A stretch of DNA of 64,000 nt. Origin: a virus. The DNA lies in the IMG/VR virus record IMGVR_UViG_3300017917_000405, positions 30,729 to 94,728 of that record; one strand, 5' to 3'. The notes under the pieces are model-generated. The model made no database searches and was not told the DNA's origin. It saw only the letters and a list, made by a program, of their open reading frames with translations. The position numbers were made by a program, and so were the translations under genes. How positions within the stretch are numbered: position 1 is the first letter of the stretch; the number at the start of each line of letters is the position of its first letter. Positions 46,223-54,474 of this stretch are shown here, one piece after another.

Positions 46223-46603
46223 TCACGAACCATGTGATTTTGCTGCACTTTGTTGCTGTTGTTGCTGAGATGCCTGTTGTGCTGCCGCTGCTGCGTCTGC
46301 TGCTGCCTGGGCTGCTGCTTGCTTTGCTGCTTTCTTTGCAGCCTTTGCCTTTGCCTGTACTACATTCATATCTGCAGAATTTGCAGAAGCAACTTTAGGA
46401 GCATTTACTGGAGGCTGTGGCATAGCAACATCAGTTGTTGTGTCCTGTCCCTGATCCTGCTCAGTTCCTGCAATGCTTGCTCCTGCTAGTCCAGCAGTAA
46501 CGGCTCCTGTTGCAGCAACAGACCCAATAAGAATTGCTGCTGTAGTAGACTTAACAGTCTTTAATCCCTTATTTCTTCTTGCTATTTGTTTTTCTAATGA
46601 CAT
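46223..46603 (-). CDS. Secreted or membrane-anchored Ala/Gln-rich protein
   Basis: 126 residues, ATG 46603 after AAAAGGAGTGG. A basic N-terminus (RRNKGLKTVK) and a hydrophobic segment (STTAAILIGSVAATGAVTAGLAGASIAG) form a signal peptide or anchor. The rest is Ala/Lys/Gln-rich low-complexity helix with a Q-tract. Located between small regulatory genes and the endolysin, it may be a lysis accessory (spanin-like or wall-interacting) protein; inference. Confidence 0.7.
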   Translation of the reverse strand: MSLEKQIARRNKGLKTVKSTTAAILIGSVAATGAVTAGLAGASIAGTEQDQGQDTTTDVAMPQPPVNAPKVASANSADMNVVQAKAKAAKKAAKQAAAQAAADAAAAAQQASQQQQQQSAAKSHGS

Positions 46604-46702
46604 AAGTAAAACCACTCCTTTTAGGTTATATATTTATATTACCCAAAAAGAGTGGCCCTACCTACGTTTTATGCTTGAAAAGCGCTGTGAGAACTCTGTG
46701 AG

Positions 46703-47323
46703 TTATCGTGTGCGGGTTAGCCAAGCAGCACGACTCTTGCGTAGCCAGTATCTCCAACTATACAATGTGTCATTTTTTCTGGCTGGTGCGTAATCCTTGT
46801 GATTAAGAATGCGATACTTAAATCCATTCCATCCACATGCCTCACGCAAAGCAACATTTAGTTTTGCCATTGCCTTCTTTTGTGCCTTAGTTAGATCCTT
46901 CTTTGTTCCCTTAGAAACAATTTCTGTGCCAAAAAATGCGACATTTCCCATGTTTTGCTTTACTGGTAGTGAAGACCAATGTGATCCAGAAACTGTTCCG
47001 AGACCTGCGTGCCATTGTGCCTTGGCCCCAACAATATAAATGGTTCCATCTCTATCACAAACGGCATTGCACCATCCATGTGATTGTCCTGGTGCGATAC
47101 ACCAATTTACTACACCAGCATTATCTCCAGTCTGGTTTCCCTTTGCTGCTGGATCTGTGCTAGATGTTGCAGCACCAGCGGTATGGTGATGCATGGAAGC
47201 AACTGGACGACCATTTGGTGTCTGCCAGTTATCTCCACGAGTACGCCAACCCTTTGCAAACTTTACCTGCTCCTTTGGAAAATGCTTTCTTAGCGCGGCC
47301 TTAAGGTCATCATCAAATGCCAT
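46703..47323 (-). CDS. Endolysin, N-acetylmuramoyl-L-alanine amidase (amidase_2)
   Basis: 206 residues without signal peptide. Zinc ligands of the PGRP/amidase_2 fold: first His in MHHHTAG, conserved WHAGLG, and NHKDYAPARKNDT with the last His. It cleaves the stem peptide from muramic acid and would need a holin to cross the membrane. No separate wall-binding domain; the C-terminal WRYWLRKSRAAWLTRTR is very basic. It follows a coupled 32-residue gene. Confidence 0.92.
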   Translation of the reverse strand: MAFDDDLKAALRKHFPKEQVKFAKGWRTRGDNWQTPNGRPVASMHHHTAGAATSSTDPAAKGNQTGDNAGVVNWCIAPGQSHGWCNAVCDRDGTIYIVGAKAQWHAGLGTVSGSHWSSLPVKQNMGNVAFFGTEIVSKGTKKDLTKAQKKAMAKLNVALREACGWNGFKYRILNHKDYAPARKNDTLYSWRYWLRKSRAAWLTRTR

Positions 47324-47421
47324 TAATCCTCATCCTCCAAGTCTACAACGCCAAATTCAGCCTCTCCCTTAAAACCAGGATTCTCCTCTGGCATTGCGTT
47401 TTCTCCATATGGTGATTTCAT
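47323..47421 (-). CDS. 32-residue acidic protein coupled to endolysin
   Basis: ATG 47421 after an excellent AAAGGAGGAAAT. MKSPYGENAMPEENPGFKGEAEFGVVDLEDED; its stop overlaps the endolysin ATG (TAATG). May mainly serve to couple endolysin translation. Confidence 0.6.
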   Translation of the reverse strand: MKSPYGENAMPEENPGFKGEAEFGVVDLEDED

Positions 47422-47448
47422 ATTTCCTCCTTTGCTAATTATATCTAA

Positions 47449-47709
47449 TCAGCCTGTTAAATGCTTGCCGAAGACGCTATCTACATATCGGCCCTTCTGC
47501 AACTTAATCAAATCTCCTACTGTTCGCATCTCAGCCATCTTCAATGAGATAAGACTATTAAGTTGGTTTATGATCAACAGTAGTGCGGCTACTGAAAACC
47601 ACTCAAACCATGACTCGTTTCCTGTAATTAGCAAGAATGCTGCATAAATAAAAATAAACATAATTAACAATGCAATAATGATTGCAAAGATTGCTTTAAA
47701 TACCTTCAT
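47449..47709 (-). CDS. Two-helix membrane protein (holin candidate)
   Basis: 86 residues, ATG 47709 after AGAGGAATAGT. Two hydrophobic helices (VFKAIFAIIIALLIMFIFIYAAFLLI and WFSVAALLLIINQLNSLI) joined by a short acidic loop; basic C-terminus. Placed directly upstream of the endolysin, so a holin role is plausible. Confidence 0.7.
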   Translation of the reverse strand: MKVFKAIFAIIIALLIMFIFIYAAFLLITGNESWFEWFSVAALLLIINQLNSLISLKMAEMRTVGDLIKLQKGRYVDSVFGKHLTG

Positions 47710-47710
47710 A

Positions 47711-47899
47711 CTATTCCTCTGATTCGTAAGTAATACCAAGTTCATCAATTGTAATGAACCCATCGTTTTCTATAATTTCTTCATGAATAATTCCATCAAC
47801 CTCATATTTGACTGTTGAGTAGAATGCACCGTACTTGATAATTTCTCCAAGACAGTTCTCTTCAATGAGCCATACTGGGTGATGACGATACAAGGTCAT
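47711..47899 (-). CDS. Hypothetical protein
   Basis: 62 residues overlapping its upstream neighbour by four bases. MTLYRHHPVWLIEENCLGEIIKYGAFYSTVKYEVDGIIHEEIIENDGF, beta-rich and acidic. Function unknown. Confidence 0.6.
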   Translation of the reverse strand: MTLYRHHPVWLIEENCLGEIIKYGAFYSTVKYEVDGIIHEEIIENDGFITIDELGITYESEE

Positions 47900-48153
47900 C
47901 TCGTACCTCTAGGTGGATCGCCAACAGCACCATCAAAATAACAACGCTCTCCAAATGCCTCAATTATGTTTCTTAGTTTTTGTAGATACTCCATGATGAC
48001 AACACGCCTTTCATCTGAGAAAGACATAATTTGATTTTCATACACACGAATACCAATATACCCATTCATCTCTACGAAATCAACTACCAGACCGTGGTAC
48101 GGTGGAGGCATCTTATGAACTGCCTCTGACATTTGCTTAGTAAACTTAGCCAT
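47896..48153 (-). CDS. Hypothetical protein
   Basis: 85 residues, ATGA-type coupling. MAKFTKQMSEAVHKMPPPYHGLVVDFVEMNGYIGIRVYENQIMSFSDERRVVIMEYLQKLRNII, mixed alpha/beta. Family not recognised. Confidence 0.65.
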   Translation of the reverse strand: MAKFTKQMSEAVHKMPPPYHGLVVDFVEMNGYIGIRVYENQIMSFSDERRVVIMEYLQKLRNIIEAFGERCYFDGAVGDPPRGTR

Positions 48154-48436
48154 TGATATTTTCTAGCACCTGCTTCCATATCTCTTGTGACTTATGAGAG
48201 TTTCTAGAGTTATCTGGTTTACCATCTACCAAGAATACTCCACCCCATACGCCCCAAGAATCTGTTTCTGCTCCGTAGTCAAAGCATTCCTTTGCTACTG
48301 GGCAGTCCAAACAAATATTATCTATTGCGGTTGCCATGCCAGCATCATATTCGTACTTTTCAAAGAAGGTATCCGTATCCATGCCAAGACATTCTGCATC
48401 TTTATACCAGTCGTTCAGCATATTTGTTTGGCACAC
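48146..48436 (-). CDS. WhiB-like transcriptional regulator
   Basis: 96 residues (GTG 48436; ATG 48421 is an alternative). Four iron-sulfur ligands Cys16, Cys42, Cys45 and Cys51 in AECLGMDTDTFF and CLDCPVAKEC, followed by the turn GVWGG, the WhiB signature restricted to actinobacteria and their phages. It likely binds the host principal sigma factor and redirects transcription. Strongest single indicator of host phylum. Confidence 0.93.
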   Translation of the reverse strand: MCQTNMLNDWYKDAECLGMDTDTFFEKYEYDAGMATAIDNICLDCPVAKECFDYGAETDSWGVWGGVFLVDGKPDNSRNSHKSQEIWKQVLENING

Positions 48437-48623
48437 TCCATCCGATACCGTTTGGCTCGTACCTCTTTGCTATACCCCACCTACCATTACGAAACATTCC
48501 ATTCTTCTTATAGAATGCTTCATCATTTGGGGTCCAGTCAATAATGGTCCAGCCTTCCCAAAATAGATTCTTGCGTGACGTTACGAGTCGATGTGCTGAA
48601 TCGTAATCAATAGTTATACTCAT
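48402..48623 (-). CDS. Hypothetical protein
   Basis: 73 residues, overlapping WhiB start and dCMP deaminase end. MSITIDYDSAHRLVTSRKNLFWEGWTIIDWTPNDEAFYKKNGMFRNGRWGIAKRYEP, Trp-rich. Family not recognised though of a kind seen in actinophages. Confidence 0.65.
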   Translation of the reverse strand: MSITIDYDSAHRLVTSRKNLFWEGWTIIDWTPNDEAFYKKNGMFRNGRWGIAKRYEPNGIGWSVPNKYAERLV

Positions 48624-49000
48624 CCTGTATAAACCACTTTCTTTATTCCCGATCTTTTTATTTGTTTGTAACAGCGATCACAAGGCCTACTCATTATAGG
48701 GTCACCGCTGCGGTTTGAACGTGCAACATAAATAGTAGCACCTTTAACTTTCTTTGCACGACGCAAAGCATTTACTTCTGCATGAACAGAGCAATGTGTC
48801 TTAATATGTTCTTCAGACACCTGTTCTGGCCTGTTACGTTCAGTATTTACTGCGGTAGCAATTACTCTGCCACCCTTAACAATAACAGCACCGTGTTTCA
48901 TTCGACAGTCTGACTGAGAAGCAACGTAGGTAGCAAAAGATAAGTATGCTCTGTCAGTCTTGGACCACGAATCAATTGTTTCCGTGGAAATTACTCTCAT
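48620..49000 (-). CDS. dCMP/CMP deaminase family protein
   Basis: 126 residues. Zinc site HAEVNAL (His73, Glu75) and PCDRC (Cys107, Cys110). Likely makes dUMP from dCMP for ThyX. No clear dUTPase is present in the window. It overlaps the downstream gene by four bases. Confidence 0.92.
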   Translation of the reverse strand: MRVISTETIDSWSKTDRAYLSFATYVASQSDCRMKHGAVIVKGGRVIATAVNTERNRPEQVSEEHIKTHCSVHAEVNALRRAKKVKGATIYVARSNRSGDPIMSRPCDRCYKQIKRSGIKKVVYTG

Positions 49001-49001
49001 A

Positions 49002-49361
49002 TTACAACCTATAAATGCTTACTGGAATCTTCTGCTCTTCTGCAGAAGAAAGGACGGTATCAAACGGCTTGTTAGCCTCATTCTTTGTAGAGAAATATAG
49101 TACAGCATCAATATTGTAGTTGTCAAAGTCTTGTGCTACATCAGCGTATCGGATGCGACGGAAGGAAGGCCTTACGCCCTTCTGCCTAAGAAATCCTTCT
49201 GATCTATTGACAAACTCTGCCGAATATGCGTTAATCTTATGTGGGCCAGCAGAAAGAATTTCTAATCTATCCATACCTGGCTGATCCATAGCAACAACTA
49301 CACCACGCATAAATGTGGCATAGTCAGCAAACTTTTCTGATCCATATACTAAAATTTTCAT
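49002..49361 (-). CDS. DUF2493/SLOG-like nucleotide-binding protein
   Basis: 119 residues. MKILVYGSEKFADYATFMRGVVVAMDQ...LEILSAGPHKINAYSAEFVNRS and a late NIDAVLYFSTKNEANKPFDTVLSSAEEQKIPVSIYRL give a Rossmann-like SLOG/YspA layout. Family members bind nucleotides and may sense or process nucleotide signals. Adjacent to dCMP deaminase. Confidence 0.8.
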   Translation of the reverse strand: MKILVYGSEKFADYATFMRGVVVAMDQPGMDRLEILSAGPHKINAYSAEFVNRSEGFLRQKGVRPSFRRIRYADVAQDFDNYNIDAVLYFSTKNEANKPFDTVLSSAEEQKIPVSIYRL

Positions 49362-49373
49362 AGATAGATTGTA

Positions 49374-50258
49374 TCAAATCAATTCTTGCCTGTCAAGGCG
49401 TATGGAGTTTGCAAAACTTTTCCAGTCATTCATACGGGTTTCCCAAGAATATAGACTGCTATATGAATTTGCAATAAGTAGTTTATTATATCTATTAAAC
49501 TTTATGTCTAATATGGCTTTATTGATTAGTTCAGATAGTTTCTTAGCGTGTGTTTTATTATCATTTATAGGCCCATAAACTACTGCATGTCCATTAGATG
49601 TTTCTCTCAAAGCGCCTGTATCACTAACAATTGAGTAAAGGCCACAAGAAAGAGCCTCTATTAGACATAGTGACGATGTTTCTGGAATCATTGCTGGGTA
49701 GGCAAATATATCGTATTGTTTAATTTCTTGTAGGATCTTTTCATGAGATACCCTACCATGATTTATAATATTATCTTTAATCATTGAATGAATATTAGTC
49801 ATTCTGCTGTCATATAAATCTGAATAAATATGTAATTCTGCGTCTTTCACATAATTCATAGCATCCAACAAGACAGTTGACGTTCTATAGATATCTGAAT
49901 GATTAACAATTTTAATTTTTGAATTAAAAATATCTACCCCATGAACATCTGTTGCATTTTTAATAACAAAACATTTGTTTGGATCTAATTTAAATCTTTT
50001 AATAAAATTATTTTTTTGATACTCAGAAACAAATATTAAATAATTAATGTTCGGGTGAGTTATCCACTCTAAATTATTTTCGTGATCGCCTATATGTATC
50101 CAAGCAATATTATTTTCTTTTATATTAATTTTTCCTGGAACAACAATCCAATTAAAGTAAGAAAAAATTGGAAAGTTTGGATATATTTTTTCAAGCCATT
50201 GCTTCGATATTATTTCTGTGCCACCATCGGCGTCATTAAGATCTAGTACTGATGACAT
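49374..50258 (-). CDS. Glycosyltransferase, GT4-like
   Basis: About 294 residues from ATG 50258 (GGAGA 11 bases upstream; an earlier GTG is possible). GGTEIISKQWLEKIYP donor/acceptor start, EYQKNNFIKRF, and C-terminal FAYPAMIPETSSLCLIEALSCGLYSIVSDTGALRE match the GT-B E-x7-E region. Overlaps the GT2-like gene. Probably acts with it on one glycan. Confidence 0.88.
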   Translation of the reverse strand: MSSVLDLNDADGGTEIISKQWLEKIYPNFPIFSYFNWIVVPGKINIKENNIAWIHIGDHENNLEWITHPNINYLIFVSEYQKNNFIKRFKLDPNKCFVIKNATDVHGVDIFNSKIKIVNHSDIYRTSTVLLDAMNYVKDAELHIYSDLYDSRMTNIHSMIKDNIINHGRVSHEKILQEIKQYDIFAYPAMIPETSSLCLIEALSCGLYSIVSDTGALRETSNGHAVVYGPINDNKTHAKKLSELINKAILDIKFNRYNKLLIANSYSSLYSWETRMNDWKSFANSIRLDRQELI

Positions 50259-50883
50259 ATGATTTGAAGTCTCCACGATACTTCTCTTTTCCTATATGAT
50301 TACATGTCATTTCTGGATTAATCATAATCTTGTATCCAAGATTTCTTAGCCTTTCACAAACAACATAATCTTCTGAGTATAAATGAAAATCTTTAACTTC
50401 AGTATAGAAAGCATTCTTAATGCCTTCATTGTTATGCTCATACTGTTCAGATGCAGTCCACAAGTCTATACAGGCATTTCTGCTCATCTTTAAGAACCCC
50501 ATGCCACAACCAGCAACCTCAATAAACCCATCCTTCTGTATATCTGTATTTAATAGTTTTACTGGATATTCATTTTCATGATTTTTTATTGGATATATTC
50601 CACCAGCAACGTCATGTCTACTTAAAACAAGTTCAATTGCCCACGCTGGATTCCATTGAATATCTGAATCTATCCATATAATTGAGTCCTGTGCATACTT
50701 ATGATGCGATGCAAATAAAATGTTCCTGGCGTGAGAAATTATGCTTTCGTTTGTTAGAAAGTTATAAGAAAAATCTATATTGTATTTCTTTCCATGTTCT
50801 ATAGTTTTTACTAAAGAATTTACATACTCAGCATATAGTTTCCCATCATATGTTGGGGTAAGAATCATGCTTTTGTGCGGCAT
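50236..50883 (-). CDS. Glycosyltransferase, GT2-like
   Basis: 215 residues. GT-A features: SMILTPTYDGKLYAEYVNSL start, DSIIWIDSDIQW with the DxD metal site, GGIYPIKN, and the late FYTEVKDFHLYSEDYVVCERLRNLGYKIMINPEM ED motif. Soluble, no membrane helices. Likely adds sugar to virion proteins or DNA. Confidence 0.88.
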   Translation of the reverse strand: MPHKSMILTPTYDGKLYAEYVNSLVKTIEHGKKYNIDFSYNFLTNESIISHARNILFASHHKYAQDSIIWIDSDIQWNPAWAIELVLSRHDVAGGIYPIKNHENEYPVKLLNTDIQKDGFIEVAGCGMGFLKMSRNACIDLWTASEQYEHNNEGIKNAFYTEVKDFHLYSEDYVVCERLRNLGYKIMINPEMTCNHIGKEKYRGDFKSYVISTRS

Positions 50884-50884
50884 T

Positions 50885-51193
50885 TTATTCTGCTGACATT
50901 TCTCTTGCGTGCCATTCTTTTACTGCATTTAGTAACTGGGTTGTATTGTTAAAGTGAGTAGTATTTAGACCTTCTGTGTTTAGTAGGCTATGGTGAAATG
51001 CGACCCCATGAATAAAAGGATCTCCATTGTTATGTTGGATTGCTTCTGGAATAGAACTAATTGTTATAACCATTAACCCATCGTCAAGTTGTAGTGATTC
51101 GTAGTCAAGACCCAGCCTTGCATTGCGATGATCATGTATTTCTTTTAGAAGATTATGAATTTCAATAATATTATCGTTGTTTACGATGCTCAC
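50885..51193 (-). CDS. Hypothetical protein in glycosylation module
   Basis: 102 residues from GTG 51193, with AAGAAGGAG upstream and GTGA overlap. Acidic helical N-terminus (NIIEIHNLLKEIHDHRNARLG) then beta-rich (DDGLMVITISSIPEAIQHN, GVAFHHSLLNTE). Family not recognised. Confidence 0.65.
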   Translation of the reverse strand: MSIVNNDNIIEIHNLLKEIHDHRNARLGLDYESLQLDDGLMVITISSIPEAIQHNNGDPFIHGVAFHHSLLNTEGLNTTHFNNTTQLLNAVKEWHAREMSAE

Positions 51194-51915
51194 AAAAACT
51201 CCTTCTTCTTCCAAATATTTTCTCTGTACCATCCAAATAACTTATCTCTAGCAGCGTATTGATACTTATTTGGAAACGGTGTTTCTATTATTGTACTATA
51301 CCAACTATCTCTCTTAAATGGAATCATTTGAACCATTGGGGTTCCTTTTGGAATAACTCCAGAAAATCCATCCTTCAGAGCAAACGGAATTCCACCAGGC
51401 CCAAGATAATCATCGGCATCAATGATCCCAGCGGTTGAATATGTAGGAAGATCAAATCTGTTAAATGGTTGAGTGATTAAAACACTATATCCCTTTGGAA
51501 GATGGAAGCCATATCTAAGTTCCCATGCCTGTAAAAACCTGCTATATCCAGAAAGAGGAGGGATTTGATCTGCTACATGCGCTGGACGAGAACTAAGCGG
51601 TGGAATAGTTGAGGTCCATTGCATACCAAAAGCCTCTTTGTTATGATCATCCCTAGTCACTAAAATATCACAATGAGTTACAAAGATATAGCCAGTAAGA
51701 AATATATCAAGAAATGACGTACAGGCTTTTACACCAAGGTTAGTTGCTCCATTCTCAGATATCACTAACTTATTACCGCCATCTGCATACCTTGGTATTT
51801 TCTTATACCATTCAGCAACTAACTTGTTGGCAGGAATTGGTGGTGAAACAAGCCCTTCTGCGTCATCATTTAGGGGCCAAAACTCTATGCTCTTTTTATT
51901 AATCTTTTTAAACAT
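51190..51915 (-). CDS. DUF6065-like protein, paralogue 1
   Basis: 241 residues, start within TAATG. N-terminal SPPIPANKLVAEWYKKIP and VKACTSFLDIFLTGYIF; C-terminal LPKGYSVLITQPFNRFD, AGIIDADDY and PKGTPMVQMIPFKRDSW. The last three blocks mimic dUTPase motifs (gly-rich loop, GIID-D-Y, KGxxxxQ). About the same length and order as its downstream twin. Confidence 0.8.
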   Translation of the reverse strand: MFKKINKKSIEFWPLNDDAEGLVSPPIPANKLVAEWYKKIPRYADGGNKLVISENGATNLGVKACTSFLDIFLTGYIFVTHCDILVTRDDHNKEAFGMQWTSTIPPLSSRPAHVADQIPPLSGYSRFLQAWELRYGFHLPKGYSVLITQPFNRFDLPTYSTAGIIDADDYLGPGGIPFALKDGFSGVIPKGTPMVQMIPFKRDSWYSTIIETPFPNKYQYAARDKLFGWYRENIWKKKEFL

Positions 51916-52637
51916 TATTTCCAAACCTTAGTAGATCTAAAGAAGGTCTTATACCTATTCATTGTTTTCTTTTTAGCAAACTGCCACATTTTTTCAGATG
52001 TGCCGTCTTCATCAAACGATACTGTGTGCGTCCAATCGTCACGTTTAAATGGAATTACCTGTGCAATTGGAGTGTCGTATTCAATAATTCCTTCAAAATC
52101 TTTTCTAATAAAAAATGGAAAATTAATTGCTACTGGATGTTTATCGGTATCAACAATTCCTGGGAGAATTTGAAATGGTAGATCGTCCCTGAAGAGTGGT
52201 TGTGTAATCAATGTTGAATACCCTGGAGGAGTTTTGATAATCCATGGGTTAATAAATTTAAACGCGCCACGATAATATTCATCAGATACATTAAAACTAT
52301 CATATTGTTCTACAGCATGGCTTTCAATTGGCGAACGCACATCTGTTGACCAACTAGTTTTTTTAAATCCATTTTGTTCATTTGAAAAAACCACATCTGC
52401 TGGCATAAGAATATAATATCCAGCAGTCATTGCATCAAACGCTGGCATACACGCCTTAACCGTTCTTGGCATGTTCCCGTGCTGATCAAGCGTCCTTGAT
52501 CCGATATACATGGCTTGATTCTTATACCAATCTGGTATAAGGCTATTAGCCGCTACGGGCGGGGAATATGCTACATGATCTTCTTTTGTTAGTGCTATAA
52601 ATTCAATTAGTTTATTCTTGGAATTCTTTTTCTTCAA
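51915..52637 (-). CDS. DUF6065-like protein, paralogue 2
   Basis: 240 residues with a TTG start. Shares SPPVAANSLIPDWYKNQ, VKACMPAFDAMTAGYYI, TPPGYSTLITQPLFRDD, GIVDTD and DTPIAQVIPFKRDDW with paralogue 1. The Asp is kept but the Tyr of the dUTPase motif 3 is not. Tandem duplication with coupled translation. Confidence 0.8.
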   Translation of the reverse strand: MKKKNSKNKLIEFIALTKEDHVAYSPPVAANSLIPDWYKNQAMYIGSRTLDQHGNMPRTVKACMPAFDAMTAGYYILMPADVVFSNEQNGFKKTSWSTDVRSPIESHAVEQYDSFNVSDEYYRGAFKFINPWIIKTPPGYSTLITQPLFRDDLPFQILPGIVDTDKHPVAINFPFFIRKDFEGIIEYDTPIAQVIPFKRDDWTHTVSFDEDGTSEKMWQFAKKKTMNRYKTFFRSTKVWK

Positions 52638-52968
52638 TTTGTCTAATTCTCTCTAGTTCTTCCGCTTCTTGCTTCTTAATGTCGTGATCTACCTTTTTAA
52701 AAGAACATACTGCTTGAAGAAGTCTAGCATAAAGTGTTGATCGACTTCTAGTAATAATGTTTACATTTTCAGGATCGTTTAGTACAGCGAGTTCTTCATT
52801 AACAGACTCTATAAGTTTTTCATTAATTAAATCTACAAGCATCTGATAGTTCTCCGATGAATGCTCTACTAGTTGTTTAATTTTAAAATAATCTGTTAGT
52901 TCAAAATAAACATCGTCTGAGATGAAGAAGATCATTGTCTCTCCGTGCTCCATTGCCTTAAAACCCAT
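52612..52968 (-). CDS. Hypothetical coiled-coil protein
   Basis: 118 residues, ATG after AAGGAGGATTAA. Helical throughout, ending in a charged coiled coil (KVDHDIKKQEAEELERIRQIEEKEFQE). First gene of the DUF6065/glycosyltransferase run and directly downstream of the tail-collar genes. Confidence 0.65.
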   Translation of the reverse strand: MGFKAMEHGETMIFFISDDVYFELTDYFKIKQLVEHSSENYQMLVDLINEKLIESVNEELAVLNDPENVNIITRSRSTLYARLLQAVCSFKKVDHDIKKQEAEELERIRQIEEKEFQE

Positions 52969-52978
52969 TTAATCCTCC

Positions 52979-53743
52979 TTAAAGTTTAATAAAAAATAAT
53001 CCTACGGTATATGGTATCAGATTGTTTGCTGAAGATAGATTTGCAGATGCTGTAATTTGGTGAGTATGCCCTGTGTTTCCTGCGCCTGCTGCGTTTCCAC
53101 TACCATAATGACCATGACTACTAGGATCATTTGCCACATATGCTCCAGGGAAAGGAAGTGCGTGACCATGACCATTACCAGCAGTTGATTGACCACCATC
53201 ATTTTTTTGAGCACTATTTCCTGGAGCATTAGTATTGACATATACGCCATTAATATTATGACCATGACTTCCCATATTACTATTGTTTATACTTACTCCA
53301 ATACCATGGTTATGGTCTAACGTTGCACTATCTGTTGTTATATATCCAGTTCCAGCATGTGTATGTGATCTAGAAGACGTATCTTTTGACCCTACCGTAC
53401 TTGCTGAATTTGCAGCACCAATCATAAAGAATGGATCTCCGTTAGTACCTGTTGATAAATCTGGAACATTAAAAGTAGTAGAGACTCCATAAATATTTGT
53501 TACCCCATCTGAGTATGCAGTACCACCATATATATTGCTAATTATTGCATGTAGGTTTCTATAGGTATATGTATTTAATGATCTTCCGTCACATGGACAA
53601 AATCCAAGACTATCAATAGATTGAGATGTATATGTAGAATAGTCATTACCACCAATTGATATTATTGCTCCAGTAGGAATACCAATATTAATAGAAGTAT
53701 TAAGGTCTACCCCATTTGAAATATTTAAGTTTTTTGTAGTCAT
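52979..53743 (-). CDS. Tail-collar fibre protein 1
   Basis: 254 residues. Collar domain near residues 20-110 (IPTGAIISIGG...GFCPCDGRSLNTYTYRNLHAIISNIYGG, FNVPDLS) and a distal region rich in HxH motifs (RSHTHAGTG, LDHNHGIG, GSHGHNI) that bind metal in T4 gp12-type needles. C-terminus LIPYTVGLFFIKL. Receptor-binding candidate. Confidence 0.88.
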   Translation of the reverse strand: MTTKNLNISNGVDLNTSINIGIPTGAIISIGGNDYSTYTSQSIDSLGFCPCDGRSLNTYTYRNLHAIISNIYGGTAYSDGVTNIYGVSTTFNVPDLSTGTNGDPFFMIGAANSASTVGSKDTSSRSHTHAGTGYITTDSATLDHNHGIGVSINNSNMGSHGHNINGVYVNTNAPGNSAQKNDGGQSTAGNGHGHALPFPGAYVANDPSSHGHYGSGNAAGAGNTGHTHQITASANLSSANNLIPYTVGLFFIKL

Positions 53744-53745
53744 AA

Positions 53746-54474
53746 TTATACCTTTATTATATATTTTACCCTATAAACTAACGGTGTAAGATTAATGTCT
53801 GCTGGAGCAACATAAGAATAGGCGTTTGCTGATGCTGGATGGGTGTGCCCAAGATAAGTACCATTAAGCAAATCTCCCGCAGCATGTCCATGATTATGCT
53901 GAGAGTTTTGTGCGTTTGAATATCCATATGAGTTATTTGAATAATGTGAATGACCTGGACCAGCAACCTGATCGTTTACGTTGCCAGTTCTATTTGCTAA
54001 TGTATATGGCCCAGTACCTCCTCCTCCACCAGATCCGCCTCCGCCATGATCATGTGATGTGTAGGCCTGATCATATGAATAACTCCAGTTTGTAGCAGCG
54101 TGGTTTGGTCCCTGTTGATTTGGCGTATTTGCAGAGCCAGAACCAGCAGTATGAGAGTGATAGGAGTTGCTATTTGTAGCAGCAGGTACTGTTCCTACTG
54201 GAGCAGGAACTAATTGTGAATATCTGCTGTGTAAGTTTGGTACTCTAAAATGGGATGTTCCAGCCCCTCCAGACCCATTTGTTTCTCCATAAACAGTTCC
54301 AATTGCAGTATATAAATTCTCATAAGACGTTTTTGAGTACTCACTTCCGTCACACAATGCCCATCCGTCTGGAACAAGGCCTGTAATTGGTATCATTATA
54401 ATAGATCCGCTACGAAATATTGATCCAGAAAAATTATTTACTTCGATATCATTTTTTATTTCTAGATTTGTCAT
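53746..54474 (-). CDS. Tail-collar fibre protein 2
   Basis: 242 residues, same layout: MIPITGLVPDGWALCDGSEYSKTSYENLYTAIGTVYG collar, FRVPNLHSRY, then many HxH repeats and a Gly-rich loop. Tandem paralogue of its neighbours; sequences differ mostly in the distal half, suggesting separate rece­ptor specificities. Confidence 0.88.
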   Translation of the reverse strand: MTNLEIKNDIEVNNFSGSIFRSGSIIMIPITGLVPDGWALCDGSEYSKTSYENLYTAIGTVYGETNGSGGAGTSHFRVPNLHSRYSQLVPAPVGTVPAATNSNSYHSHTAGSGSANTPNQQGPNHAATNWSYSYDQAYTSHDHGGGGSGGGGGTGPYTLANRTGNVNDQVAGPGHSHYSNNSYGYSNAQNSQHNHGHAAGDLLNGTYLGHTHPASANAYSYVAPADINLTPLVYRVKYIIKV

